41,605 bases of DNA from an uncultured Lachnospiraceae bacterium (GCA_902779355.1 CACZBF010000021.1:1-41605); one strand, 5' to 3'; positions 1 through 8,299 are shown, numbered from the stretch's first letter. Translations and numbers: made by a program. Notes: generated by a model not told the origin, from the letters alone.

Positions 1-336
1 TCTCATTCCGTATACAAGCTCACCTATCATATCATTTTTGTGACCAAGTACAGGAAGAAAGTGATCACAGACGAGATCGGTGATTAGTTGTCCAAAGAAT
101 TACGAGCGACCTACGCCAGCCATGTGGAACGCTATTTATGGAAAGATGCCTTCTGGAGTGCAAGCTATTTCTGTGCGACGACCGGATGTGTATCCATGGA
201 AACAGTCCGGTCTTACATCGAATTTCAGCGGACAAGTGAACACAAACGCAAGTATACGAGTCAGGAAAATACAAAAGGGCGATTCATCCCTCAACCGACT
301 GATGTCGGATGGGGTTTTCTCGCAGAGTTATTATAA
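1..336 (+). pseudogene. tnpA: IS200/IS605-type TnpA transposase, decayed
   Basis: Frame 1 read from the window edge starts like the N-terminus of an IS200/IS605 Y1 transposase (YKLTYHIIFVTKYRKK), hits a TAG at 85, then continues in the same frame with the C-terminal half, including LWKDAFWSASYFCATTG and the ETVRSYIEFQ segment where the catalytic tyrosine of this family lies. The central part that should hold the HUH metal-binding motif is missing, so this is an internally deleted, inactive remnant. The gene begins outside or at the window edge. A terminator follows directly. Confidence 0.85.
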
Positions 337-337
337 A
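288..337 (+). repeat. IS200/IS605 right-end segment, copy 1
   Basis: This 50-base segment covers the last transposase codons and the presumed right end of the element. It contains a small hairpin (CCGAC-TGAT-GTCGG) of the kind TnpA recognises as a subterminal structure. It recurs identically at 7499-7548 without any transposase coding sequence. Confidence 0.75.
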
Positions 338-340
338 TGA

Positions 341-366
341 AAGCATCACTTCGGTGATGCTTTTTT
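341..366 (+). terminator. Intrinsic terminator
   Basis: A perfect stem AAGCATCAC/GTGATGCTT with a TTCG tetraloop is followed by a T run. It lies just past the transposase remnant. Confidence 0.9.
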
Positions 367-414
367 CTTGCCCGGATATCCGGGCTGTTTTTGTGCCGGA
401 AAGGAGGGGAAACC

Positions 415-696
415 GTGACGAGTAGAATTCGCGGGATCACCGTCGAGATCGGTGGTGATACTACAAAACTTCAAACCGCCTTAAGAAACGTGGACAGGGA
501 ACTGAAATCCACACAGGCGCAACTCCGTGACGTGAATAAGATGCTGAAGCTCGATCCGGGGAATACGGATCTGATGGCACAAAAGCAGCGGCTCCTTGGT
601 GAAGCGGTAAAGGAAACGAAAGAGCGGCTTGAGACATTAAAGACCGCAGCCCAGCAGGCAAACGGCATCTTTACACTGCCGACCCACACCTTGTAG
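415..696 (+). pseudogene. Phage tail tape-measure protein, N-terminal fragment
   Basis: A GTG start at 415 follows AAGGAGGGG. The product begins TSRIRGITVEIGGDTTKLQ and continues with a helical segment (residues ~20-85, with KMLKLDPGNTDLMAQKQ) typical of the N-terminus of siphophage tape-measure proteins. Such proteins usually exceed 600 residues, whereas this frame stops after about 94 residues with an unrelated-looking tail (IFTLPTHTL). It is therefore a truncated prophage remnant. No other tail gene remains nearby, so it is unlikely to be functional. Confidence 0.75.
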
Positions 697-822
697 TGCA
701 ATAATAGATGCTTCATCTGTGTAAGTCAAGGATTTCGCGAATTCTGAACAAAAGGCGTGGATTAATCCTGGAATCAAGCGTATAATATAAAGGCAATCAC
801 ACAAGATAGAGGAGAAATTTCC

Positions 823-1170
823 ATGAGTACAATAGAAGCAACAGTGTCTATGCTGGAAACGATGCCTGAAGAAGCGCGTACGATGGTTTTTAAATATACA
901 CAGTCACTTTTTACCTCACCGAAACCGGCCAATCCTTATGCACCTAAGACCGAAGAAGATGTTTTATCCGATCTGGAAGAATCAAGAAAACAGATTTCTG
1001 AGGGAAAGGGCGTTGATATGAAGCAGGCTTTAATAGGTATGGGGGAACAGCCCGGGAAGCATGGAACTTACCCGGGTTTTTTACATTTGATGGGAAAGTT
1101 CCGCGGGAAAGCACTGGCTATGGATGTAAGCCATCAGAATGCCGCGATCTATTTGAAAGAAACCGAGTGA
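823..1170 (+). CDS. Small antitoxin-like protein of unknown function
   Basis: The product has 115 residues. A Shine-Dalgarno (GAGGAG) lies about 9 bases before the ATG, and a TATAAT at 781-786 is a plausible -10. Residues 1-70 (MLETMPEEARTMVFKYTQ, then an acidic LSDLEESRKQISEGKG segment) resemble the short helical antitoxins found beside RelE/ParE-type toxins. No toxin gene lies next to it. The C-terminal ~40 residues (HGTYPGFLHLMGKFRGKALAMD) do not look like the usual short tail of such antitoxins and may come from a fusion after rearrangement. The family call is tentative. Confidence 0.45.
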   Translation: MSTIEATVSMLETMPEEARTMVFKYTQSLFTSPKPANPYAPKTEEDVLSDLEESRKQISEGKGVDMKQALIGMGEQPGKHGTYPGFLHLMGKFRGKALAMDVSHQNAAIYLKETE

Positions 1171-1266
1171 AGGTCTTTTTTGCGATCATTGGGACAGGAG
1201 ACAGAATATATGAATGACCTGCGCATATCTTATAGTGAAAAAAGATGAGAGGAGGAAAGTACGGTA

Positions 1267-2070
1267 ATGTCTGCATCTGAAGAAAAAATGAATGAAAATG
1301 ATATGACAAAAAGTGAGGTCGTGATCATCTCCAATCAGTTCAGTATCGTGGTGAAGTCGCTTGAAAAAGGACTCGTCGATCTGGGATATCGCGTGTCACT
1401 GTTCGAGGATAACACGGATCTGATTGCCGATACCATGGACAGGAATGAAACCTACATTGTCTATCTGCAGGACTCGATGCTTGGAGATATGAAAAGGATC
1501 CAGAAACTCTATCTGGTGAGTGATATGATCCGGGATCAAAAAAAGAATCTGATCTTTATCGGGTCGGAGAACATCCGGGAACTGTTTGTCAAAACCTTTC
1601 CGTCCATCAGAGACATCCTCTGGTTCAACCGTCCGGTTGATATGAAACTTCTGGCCCTTGAACTGGAGAAGGAAACCGAACGGATCCGGAATAACGGCAA
1701 GAAAAAAAGAGTTTTGATCATTGATGACGATCCTCTTTACGCGGCGCTTGTTTCGGACTGGCTAAGAGGAACTTACCTCGTAGAAACCGCGACAGATGGG
1801 ATGAAGGCGATCACTTGGCTTGCAAAGAACACAACGGACCTCATTCTTTTGGATTATGAAATGCCGATGGTCGACGGACCGCAGGTTTTAGAAATGCTCC
1901 GGACGGAACGTGACACCGCGTCCATCCCGGTGATTTTCCTGACCGGAAACAGTAAGAAAGAGAGTATTGAACGGGTGTTAAGTCTGAAGCCCCAGGGTTA
2001 TCTGTTAAAGTCCGCCACCAAACAGAAGCTTCTGGATACGATCGGGGCGTTTTTTGCCAAGCAGCAATAG
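1267..2070 (+). CDS. Response regulator with degenerate plus intact receiver domain, no output domain
   Basis: The product has 267 residues. Residues ~147-265 form a complete receiver: acidic cluster IIDDD, phospho-acceptor D196 in LILLDYEMP, T226 in IFLTG and K248 in GYLLK. Residues ~15-138 look like a second receiver fold that lacks the acceptor Asp. There is no DNA-binding or enzymatic output. It ends 9 bases before the hybrid kinase gene, so the two are probably one operon and phosphorelay partners. The C-terminal half of the protein at 18985-20664 has the same pseudo-receiver plus receiver layout, which suggests duplication. RBS GAGGAGG precedes the ATG. Confidence 0.85.
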   Translation: MSASEEKMNENDMTKSEVVIISNQFSIVVKSLEKGLVDLGYRVSLFEDNTDLIADTMDRNETYIVYLQDSMLGDMKRIQKLYLVSDMIRDQKKNLIFIGSENIRELFVKTFPSIRDILWFNRPVDMKLLALELEKETERIRNNGKKKRVLIIDDDPLYAALVSDWLRGTYLVETATDGMKAITWLAKNTTDLILLDYEMPMVDGPQVLEMLRTERDTASIPVIFLTGNSKKESIERVLSLKPQGYLLKSATKQKLLDTIGAFFAKQQ

Positions 2071-2079
2071 GGGACAACT

Positions 2080-4521
2080 ATGAGACTTTTACGATTTTTA
2101 CAGAAAGAGCTGTTCTATGGGGGACTCAGCCAAACGGCGTTTCAGCAGGTTCGGGAGGCTGTTAACGAAAAAAACAGAAAAACGATCAGAACATGGTCGT
2201 GCCTGGTTGGATTGTTCTGGCTTGCGAGCGTGTTTTTGTACAGTGCGCCGATGTTTGAAAAAGCGCGGGTCGTCTTTTTCGTGTCTTTTCTGACATGCTT
2301 TTTTGCGTTTTTCTGTTCGCTCTTTCTCATGAAACGGTTCGAATGGCTGCTTTATCCGATCGCGTACTTTTTTGAACTGTCCATCTTCAGTACCGGTATT
2401 GGGATTGCCGTTGTTACGCCTGACCGTTATATCGCGACCGCTATCGTTGCCGCGCCGGTCGTCCCTATTTTTTTCATTGACAGGACGATCGCGACGATCA
2501 TTATTGTGGGTGCGGCATACGTGTCTTACGCAGTTCTCGGAAGTAAATACATTTCACCGGACGTCTTCTCTTGGGGAATGGAGACGCTGGCGCTGGCTTC
2601 GTTCGTCGGGATAGTGAGCGGCCACCTGATCAACAAATCGCGCTTCGAAAGGTTCGTATATGCAGATTCCGCAGAGAGACTGGCTAAGATCGCCGACAGC
2701 GCAAATGAAGCAAAAAGCAAGTTCCTCGCCAATATGTCGCACGAGATCAGAACGCCCATCAATGCCGTGCTCGGCATGGATGAAATGATCCTGCGCGAAT
2801 GCAATGACAAAGAGATTCTTACTTATGCGGAAAATATAAAGGTCGCGGGAAGCACGCTTCTCGGCCTCGTCAATGACATATTGGATTTTTCCAAAATAGA
2901 AGCAGGCAAGATCGAGATTATACCGGTCGATTATGACCTTTCCTCAGTCATCAATGATCTGGTAAATATGGTTGCGACACGCGCCGATGAAAAGGGTCTG
3001 GAACTGAAACTGAATATTGATAAAGATATTCCGAAATTCCTGTATGGTGATGAGATTCGCGTAAAGCAGGTCATCACGAATATTTTGACCAATGCGGTCA
3101 AATATACCGAAAAGGGGAGCGTGACATTTGGTATCGGATATGAAAAACCGGAAAACGAGGCGGACTCAGTGCTGTTAAAGGTATCGGTAAAGGACACCGG
3201 CATCGGGATCAAGGAAGAGGATCTGAAAAAGCTTTTCTCGGAATTCGAACGGATCGAAGAAGAGAGAAATAGGAACATTGAGGGTACCGGCCTTGGGATG
3301 AGCATTACCAGAAGGCTGCTTGAGATGATGGACTCGTCGCTTCAGGTGGACAGCGTATACGGAGAAGGATCGGATTTCCATTTCGATATCAAACAAAGGG
3401 TGATCAGATGGGATGCCGTGGGTGATTATGAGGCATCCTACAGAGATCATATCAGCAAGCATAAGAAATACAAAGAATCCTTTACGGCGCCGGATGCACA
3501 TATACTTGTCGTGGACGATAATCCGATGAATCTGGTAGTGTTTCAAAGCCTGATCAAACAGACGCGGATCCAAATCGATTGCGCGGAAGACGCTGATCAG
3601 GGCATCCGTCTTTCGCATGATGCGCTATATGACGTTATTTTTCTTGACCACCTGATGCCGGGAAAAGACGGGATCGAAGCACTCCATCAGATAAAATCCG
3701 AACCATCCAACCCGAACCTTCACACCCCTTATATCTGTCTTACGGCTAACGCTGTTTCCGGGGCAAGAGAGCAGTATTTGGCGGAAGGATTCGATGACTA
3801 TCTGACCAAACCGATCGATCCGGAACGTCTTGAAGAAATGCTCAGGAGGCTGCTGCCGGAAGAAAAGGTGGAAAAGAACAAGTTTGAAGACGATCCGGCC
3901 GATCAAGAGACAATCAAAGAACTGGAGGTGCTTCAAGGACAAAATCTGATCGACGCGGGATGCGGGATTGAACACGGCGGATCTGCGGAAGCGTACCTTT
4001 CGTTCCTCAAATTGTTTTATCAGGCGTTTGACGAAAAAACAGAGGAGATCGAGAAGCTATATGCGGATGGGGAGACGCAAAATTACACGGTCAAAGTGCA
4101 TGCGTTGAAGAGTTCTCTCAGGATTATCGGTGCAGAGCATACAGGGGAAGCAGCGCAGCGCCTCGAGGATGCAGGAAAAGCAAACGACATGGCTTATATT
4201 TCCGAGTATCAGCCAAAGTTCATGGACGAGCTCCGTGAGATCAGAGCGCTTTTACAGAAGATGTTTCCGGAGGAACAGTCAAATGCGCTGCCGCCTGCAG
4301 CCGAAAAGCCTGTGGCAGATGAAGAACTGATGGCCATGGCGCTTGATGAGATCAAAGCAGCTGCAGAGGAAAAGGACATGGAAAGACTGGAGGCAGTCTA
4401 TTCCGAATTGAAGGATTTTTACTTACCGGAGGAGAAGACTGCGCTGTTTTCACAAATGAAAGCAGCCGCAGACGCGGGCGATTTTGAAAAGATCGGAGAG
4501 ATCGCGCGGGTGACAGTGTAA
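2080..4521 (+). CDS. Membrane hybrid sensor histidine kinase (HisKA-HATPase-REC-HPt)
   Basis: The product has 813 residues. Residues ~40-190 hold several hydrophobic segments (a multi-pass membrane sensor without a recognised ligand domain). HisKA carries the phospho-acceptor H221 in [12 protein letters not shown]. HATPase_c follows, with an N box (VITNILTNAVKY) and DTGIGI and GTGLGM glycine boxes. A receiver domain (DDNPMN, acceptor D523 in FLDHLMPGKDG, K in LTKPID) is followed by an HPt domain with H674 in VHALKSS, then a helical C-terminal tail of ~110 residues. All phosphotransfer residues are present, so this is a complete His-Asp-His relay in one protein, and the free receiver encoded just upstream is the obvious Asp acceptor. 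Confidence 0.93.
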   Translation: MRLLRFLQKELFYGGLSQTAFQQVREAVNEKNRKTIRTWSCLVGLFWLASVFLYSAPMFEKARVVFFVSFLTCFFAFFCSLFLMKRFEWLLYPIAYFFELSIFSTGIGIAVVTPDRYIATAIVAAPVVPIFFIDRTIATIIIVGAAYVSYAVLGSKYISPDVFSWGMETLALASFVGIVSGHLINKSRFERFVYADSAERLAKIADSANEAKSKFLANMSHEIRTPINAVLGMDEMILRECNDKEILTYAENIKVAGSTLLGLVNDILDFSKIEAGKIEIIPVDYDLSSVINDLVNMVATRADEKGLELKLNIDKDIPKFLYGDEIRVKQVITNILTNAVKYTEKGSVTFGIGYEKPENEADSVLLKVSVKDTGIGIKEEDLKKLFSEFERIEEERNRNIEGTGLGMSITRRLLEMMDSSLQVDSVYGEGSDFHFDIKQRVIRWDAVGDYEASYRDHISKHKKYKESFTAPDAHILVVDDNPMNLVVFQSLIKQTRIQIDCAEDADQGIRLSHDALYDVIFLDHLMPGKDGIEALHQIKSEPSNPNLHTPYICLTANAVSGAREQYLAEGFDDYLTKPIDPERLEEMLRRLLPEEKVEKNKFEDDPADQETIKELEVLQGQNLIDAGCGIEHGGSAEAYLSFLKLFYQAFDEKTEEIEKLYADGETQNYTVKVHALKSSLRIIGAEHTGEAAQRLEDAGKANDMAYISEYQPKFMDELREIRALLQKMFPEEQSNALPPAAEKPVADEELMAMALDEIKAAAEEKDMERLEAVYSELKDFYLPEEKTALFSQMKAAADAGDFEKIGEIARVTV

Positions 4522-4526
4522 AAAAA

Positions 4527-4670
4527 GTCGCCGGCGGTTTTGAAGGTCCGGAACGGGCAAGCTTCCAGGCGTATTGTGAAGAGAAAATGCGTGAGAGTGA
4601 CATCATCACGACAGTCCCAGACTTGGACAATCCTCATTCAAAGAAGCAGAAAGGTATGTTATACAAATGA
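4527..4670 (+). pseudogene. Partial duplicate of a GG-leader peptide gene (3' part)
   Basis: Starting six bases after the kinase stop codon, in another frame, the sequence reads VAGGFEGPERASFQAYCEEK and continues to a stop. It copies the region from the double-glycine site to the end of the peptide at 6760-7020. Bases 4561-4679 match 6911-7029 with only two differences. The start codon, the leader and about 27 residues of the core are missing, so it cannot be expressed on its own. Half of the downstream terminator is also lost. Confidence 0.85.
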
Positions 4671-4771
4671 TAGGACAGAGGTTGATAACCGATAGCGGGT
4701 TTGCTGTTGATCGAAAAACAATGATCTTTGTGATCGTATCTCTCCACGAAGAACCGCGATCACTTTAATAG

Positions 4772-4988
4772 ATGATTGCAAGGACCGCCTTCAGGATGAA
4801 GAAAGCCGACAGGATCCAGATCAACACCGTGATCTACATCGGATTACAGGCTGAATAAGAAGGGCAAGCTGGAAACCTACGCGAACAAAGCCGACACGAA
4901 CGGCGTATTCTGGATCGAGATGAGCCGGTTCATGAAATATGCGAGTACCATCTTTGCTGCCGGCGGCCCGGAGCCAAACGGGGTGTAG
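4772..4988 (+). pseudogene. Frameshifted coding remnant, family not recognised
   Basis: A frame from ATG 4772 reads RTAFRMKKADRIQINTVIYI and stops at 4858. The adjacent frame from 4851 continues without a break (LNKKGKLETYANKADTNGVF and on to a TAG at 4986), so one base shift joins them into a single ~72-residue protein tail. I do not recognise the family. The stretch 4671-5072 otherwise holds only half a terminator stem and the promoter of the next gene. Confidence 0.4.
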
Positions 4989-4997
4989 TGCAGCCAT

Positions 4998-5026
4998 TTG
5001 CGCATTTGATCAAAATCAACTATAAT
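4998..5026 (+). promoter_or_regulatory. Housekeeping-type promoter for the GGDEF gene
   Basis: TTGCGC, 17 bases, TATAAT. It lies 46 bases before the ATG of the diguanylate cyclase gene. Confidence 0.6.
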
Positions 5027-5072
5027 CGAACGCGTGGAATAACCCTTGTAGGAAAGGCATTTCGGAGGATAT

Positions 5073-6437
5073 ATGACCGGACTGTTGAAGAAAGGAATCT
5101 CACATCGGGTGGTGCACCTGTGGCTGGTGATCATCATCCTGATCTTCTCGGGTACTGTGGTGTTTATGACGCTGCGTCTGACGGGGACGTTTTGGGATAT
5201 CACTTCCGCGTTCAGGCAGAGTTCGGAATTACAAAATGCTGCCCATGACCTCATGAACGCGTCGGATTACCTGACCGAACAGGTACAGCGATTTACCATC
5301 GACGGTGATGTCCGTTTTATGGATCAGTATTTTACGGAGGCCTTTGAATCAAAAAGACGTGAAGAGGCTGTGGCCAAGATGGACGTGGGGGAGAGGAGCA
5401 AACCCGCGCTTCAGAAGCTGCAGAAGGCGCTGGACAATTCCGTGGAACTGATGGATATGGAATACTATGCCATGCGGCTTGTGGTCGATGCCATGGGCTA
5501 CACGGATTATCCTGAGATCCTTGCAGCGGTCAAGCTGGATCAGAAGGACGCGGAACTCAGTCCCGAGGAAAAGATGAGGCGTGCAACGGAGATTGTTCAC
5601 AGCGACGAGTATTACCGGTATAAAGAGGAGATCAGGAATGAGATGCAGGGAAGCCTGGATGAGGTTGAAAAACTGACCAGGGGCATAGAGGACGCCGAGA
5701 TCGATTCTCTGGACAGGGAGATCCGTGTGGTACGTGCGGCGATCCTGATCCAGGCACTGCTCATCTTTTTCATGATCTGGCTGACGACCCGTCTTGCCAT
5801 CAATCCGGTATTGGGGGCGGTCGATCAGATCAAAGCGGATCTTCCCATCCCCGAGGTCGGTTCCAATGAGTTCCGGTATCTGGCCAGGGCCTATAACAAA
5901 ATCTATGCATCAAATAAGTCCAACATCGAGAATCTGAGCTATAAGGCCACCCATGATGAGCTGACGGGGGCGTACAACCGAGCCGGCTTTGATTTCCTGC
6001 AGGCGAACCTCAGGCTCGACAGCACCTATATGATGCTGTTTGATGTGGACAATTTCAAAATGTACAATGACACCTACGGGCATGAGATCGGCGATAAGGT
6101 TCTGGTAAAAACAGTAAAGATCATCCAAAAGGTCCTACGCGATGACGACTGCATCTGCAGGATCGGGGGAGATGAGTTTGTGGTGTTTTTGATGCATGCC
6201 TCTGGTATCAGCCGGGATCTGATCGAGACCAGGATCGACCAGATCAGAGTGCTGCTTGAGAATAAGGATGACGGATTGCCGCCCATCTACCTGAGCATCG
6301 GGATCGTAAACGGTAAGGATGTCTCGAACACGACGGAGATGCTGGAACGGGCGGATGAATCCATGTACAAGTCGAAAAAGAGCGGCAAAGGTTCCTATAC
6401 CTTTTATGAGAAGAATGGTCCCCGGGGACGGAGTTAA
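5073..6437 (+). CDS. Membrane-bound diguanylate cyclase (GGDEF)
   Basis: The product has 454 residues and probably makes c-di-GMP from two GTP. A first membrane helix (~16-36) is followed by a ~180-residue extracytoplasmic helical sensor (four-helix-bundle style) and a second membrane helix (~218-238). A GGDEF domain spans ~285-448. The active-site motif GGDEF is intact at 365-369, and an RxxD inhibitory site (R356-D359) sits five residues before it, so product feedback is expected. The start is fixed by CGGAGG nine bases upstream. A strong terminator follows. No EAL domain is present; the HD-GYP protein at 20661-22082 would be the opposing phosphodiesterase in this window. Confidence 0.93.
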   Translation: MTGLLKKGISHRVVHLWLVIIILIFSGTVVFMTLRLTGTFWDITSAFRQSSELQNAAHDLMNASDYLTEQVQRFTIDGDVRFMDQYFTEAFESKRREEAVAKMDVGERSKPALQKLQKALDNSVELMDMEYYAMRLVVDAMGYTDYPEILAAVKLDQKDAELSPEEKMRRATEIVHSDEYYRYKEEIRNEMQGSLDEVEKLTRGIEDAEIDSLDREIRVVRAAILIQALLIFFMIWLTTRLAINPVLGAVDQIKADLPIPEVGSNEFRYLARAYNKIYASNKSNIENLSYKATHDELTGAYNRAGFDFLQANLRLDSTYMMLFDVDNFKMYNDTYGHEIGDKVLVKTVKIIQKVLRDDDCICRIGGDEFVVFLMHASGISRDLIETRIDQIRVLLENKDDGLPPIYLSIGIVNGKDVSNTTEMLERADESMYKSKKSGKGSYTFYEKNGPRGRS

Positions 6438-6460
6438 TGGTTCATTTCCCCGTTTCACGT

Positions 6461-6514
6461 AGTACAAATCAAAAGAGAGACAGAGTAGATCCCCTGTCTC
6501 TCTTTTTTTGTACT
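6461..6514 (+). terminator. Intrinsic terminator after the GGDEF gene
   Basis: AGTACAAA and AGAGAGACAG arms pair with CTGTCTCTCT and TTTGTACT around a short loop, with a run of T. The inner stem resembles the GACAGGGGAC repeat family seen at 8300, 9576, 10474 and 12462. Confidence 0.85.
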
Positions 6515-6584
6515 GTAGTGGCTCCCGGGGATGGGGTAGCGATCCATTTTGTAGCACCCTGCATGCATGCACGCCCGTTATTTC

Positions 6585-6609
6585 ACCTTCCCATCGGGAA
6601 GGGTTTTTT
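6585..6609 (+). terminator. Orphan intrinsic terminator
   Basis: CCTTCCC-ATC-GGGAAGG followed by six T. No gene ends directly before it; the rest of 6438-6759 shows no coding sequence and presumably carries the promoter of the 6760 gene. Confidence 0.7.
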
Positions 6610-6759
6610 CGTTGTTGATCCTGTTGTAATTCGCAAATCCGGCGGTTCTTGAATACTGCGATCTGAACAGACAAGCAGAACGAAAACAATAATCGAATAC
6701 GGGAAATATGCTGAGACAATGCGGCCATAAACCGGCAAATTTTTTAGGAGGGATTCATT

Positions 6760-7020
6760 ATGGAAAAACGAAGGGACAGAGAGGAACTCAACGATGATCT
6801 GCTGGATCAGGTCTCCGGAGGTTTTGAAGATGCTGCAATGCAGGAGCGTTGGAATCAAATTGTGAACAGTACTGTTCCGGGTGGTGCCAGAGATACCTTT
6901 GATCCGGAACGCTTCCAGGCGTATTGGGATGAGAAAATGCGTGAGAGTGACATCATCACGACAGTCCCAGACTTGGACAATCCTCATTCAAAGAAGCAGA
7001 AAGGTATGTTATACAAATGA
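6760..7020 (+). CDS. Double-glycine leader peptide, cysteine-free 65-residue core
   Basis: The product has 86 residues, with RBS TAGGAGGG before the ATG. The leader ends LLDQVSGG at residues 20-21, the processing site recognised by C39-peptidase ABC exporters. The core is polar, contains no Cys and ends in a lysine-rich tail (HSKKQKGMLYK), so a lanthionine or disulfide peptide is excluded. No modification or immunity gene is adjacent. The C39 exporter at 26814 is the only candidate processor in the window. Upstream, GCAGAA-N13-CGAATA (6675-6699) is a weak match to the element found before the other GG genes. Part of this gene is duplicated at 4527-4670. Confidence 0.75.
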   Translation: MEKRRDREELNDDLLDQVSGGFEDAAMQERWNQIVNSTVPGGARDTFDPERFQAYWDEKMRESDIITTVPDLDNPHSKKQKGMLYK

Positions 7021-7037
7021 TAGGACAGAACGATAAC

Positions 7038-7075
7038 AAACCCGCTGACGGTTGATAACCGATAGCGGGTTTTTG
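7038..7075 (+). terminator. Intrinsic terminator after GG peptide gene
   Basis: AAACCCGCT pairs with AGCGGGTTT, followed by T residues. The damaged copy at 4680-4710 keeps only the right arm. Confidence 0.85.
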
Positions 7076-7122
7076 TGATCGCAATATCCCATACCTCTTC
7101 CAGGATCGCGGATCACCTGTTC

Positions 7123-7290
7123 TTATCTGCCCTTACTTCTTGATCTGCGGGCGGTCGCGGCGCCTCCCGCAATGGTATCAAGCTCTTCGTCGGTCAGCTT
7201 GAAACCCGCGTCCTCGATCACAACCTTTGCCTCTTCCTTTGTCTCGGTCTGTTCAACCTGTTCTTTCAGTTTTCCTGTAAGTTCCATCAT
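7123..7290 (-). CDS. GG-leader peptide with short basic core
   Basis: The product has 55 residues, too short for usual gene finders. The start is supported by GGAGGTACGC just before ATG-ATG. The leader MMELTGKLKEQVEQ... runs to LTDEELDTIAGG (GG 42-43), leaving the 12-residue core AATARRSRSKGR, which is strongly basic. The leader closely matches that of the gene at 9413-9574, so the two are paralogues. Two tandem copies of the shared promoter element lie upstream at 7324-7349 and 7369-7394. Processing and export by the C39 transporter at 26814 is inferred. Confidence 0.75.
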   Translation of the reverse strand: MMELTGKLKEQVEQTETKEEAKVVIEDAGFKLTDEELDTIAGGAATARRSRSKGR

Positions 7291-7323
7291 GCGTACCTCC
7301 TTTAAACATGTCCTTTACTGTAT

Positions 7324-7349
7324 TATACGACAGCTCCACAGGGTGTGGC
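7324..7349 (-). promoter_or_regulatory. Shared ECF-like promoter element (proximal copy)
   Basis: On the minus strand: GCCACA, 14 bases, CGTATA, followed by ATAC. It lies 33 bases before the start of the 7123-7290 gene. It belongs to the element family described in the findings. Confidence 0.7.
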
Positions 7350-7368
7350 AGTTTTTTTTAGTTTTTTT

Positions 7369-7394
7369 GATACGACAGTTCCACAGGGTGTGGC
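7369..7394 (-). promoter_or_regulatory. Shared promoter element, tandem distal copy
   Basis: GCCACA, 14 bases, CGTATC on the minus strand, an almost exact repeat of 7324-7349 displaced by 45 bases. The last base of the -10-like hexamer differs, so this copy may be weak or a leftover of duplication. The interval 7395-7498 shows no coding sequence. Confidence 0.55.
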
Positions 7395-7498
7395 AATTTT
7401 TTGAAATTTTCATGGTGTGCAGTGAGTTCCGCAGAGGCCGGAGACCTTGCTTTTTCGATGATCTTCGCATATATTGGACGGTAAGAAGCCATGAAATA

Positions 7499-7548
7499 CC
7501 CTCAACCGACTGATGTCGGATGGGGTTTTCTCGCAGAGTTATTATAAA
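7499..7548 (+). mobile_element. Orphan IS200/IS605 right-end segment, copy 2
   Basis: Identical over 50 bases to 288-337 (end of the tnpA remnant, including the CCGAC-TGAT-GTCGG hairpin). No transposase sequence precedes it. It marks an old insertion or deletion point between the GG gene cluster and the pilin gene. I see nothing recognisable in 7549-7690. Confidence 0.75.
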
Positions 7549-7707
7549 GTCAAAACGGAGGTAGACCCCGTCCCGGTTTCGGACGTACGGAGAGGAACTT
7601 GATTATCAAGGGTATTCGCCAGCGGGACAATGCCTCTAACTGTCTCCTTTTTAAGGTCACCGATATATCATGGATTCCGATATTCATGGAAGTGAAAAAT
7701 AGTTGTT

Positions 7708-8298
7708 ATGAGAATGAGAAAGCGCTTTCAATCCAACCGAAAAGGGTTTACGCTGGCAGAGCTCCTGATCGTGGTCGCCATTATTGCAGTGCTGGTTGCG
7801 ATTGCGATCCCGATCATCAATAAGCAGCTTGAAAAATCCAGGGAGGCAGCAGACATCTATACGATGCGGCAGGCCGCATCTGCCGCCATCGAGCTCTATT
7901 ATGCCGGTGTGAAGGACTCTGCAACAGCACAGGCTGCAGGAATGAAATGGTGGACAGGCGGAAGCGTAAGCTCCTACAATGCAGCCGGCGCCTATCACCC
8001 GGGTAGTGGTAAGTTTTATCCAACCAGAGAAGAACTGACAAAAAAGACATCAGTGAAGGCCTACGGCAAAGGAACCACCCTGGACGGTGGGACGACGTTT
8101 GTCATGGGAAATCCCAAGGGCGCGTATGCACCCAAGGAAGATTACACAAAAGCAGTCGTCATGGTCTCAATCTATCCGAATGCATCTCCTGCTTATGTGT
8201 ATGTGTATTGGAAGAATAATATATCGAATACCCAATATGTCGGGGGAGAAAAGGAAACGAATATTCCCAACTATAGTATTATGATTCCGCTCAACTAG
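7708..8298 (+). CDS. Type IV pilin-like protein
   Basis: The product has 196 residues. A short basic leader ends in the prepilin cleavage site (RKG|FTLAELLIVVAIIAVLVAIA), with the conserved Glu at position 5 after cleavage followed by the ~20-residue hydrophobic helix and an amphipathic continuation (KQLEKSREAADIYTMRQA). The globular part (~50-196) has no Cys. A prepilin peptidase would cleave after Gly and methylate Phe; neither this enzyme nor the assembly ATPase is in the window. The N-terminus is nearly identical to the one encoded at 10574, so the two are related minor or major pilins. No convincing Shine-Dalgarno precedes the ATG at 7708. Confidence 0.85.
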   Translation: MRMRKRFQSNRKGFTLAELLIVVAIIAVLVAIAIPIINKQLEKSREAADIYTMRQAASAAIELYYAGVKDSATAQAAGMKWWTGGSVSSYNAAGAYHPGSGKFYPTREELTKKTSVKAYGKGTTLDGGTTFVMGNPKGAYAPKEDYTKAVVMVSIYPNASPAYVYVYWKNNISNTQYVGGEKETNIPNYSIMIPLN

Positions 8299-8299
8299 A

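Noticed and set aside
760-786. Another copy of the shared promoter element (CGTATAAT at 779-786)
   Set aside because: The base pattern 13 positions upstream is GATTAA, not GCCACA-like, and the gene is not a GG peptide. An ordinary -10 is more likely.
7172-7513. Plus-strand 113-residue reading frame
   Set aside because: It is the shadow of the minus-strand GG peptide at 7123-7290 and its promoters, with low-complexity Ser/Phe composition.
7549-7707. c-di-GMP riboswitch upstream of the pilin gene
   Set aside because: Pilins in Clostridia are often controlled this way, so I looked, but neither the GEMM-I conserved segments nor a convincing c-di-GMP-II fold is visible.
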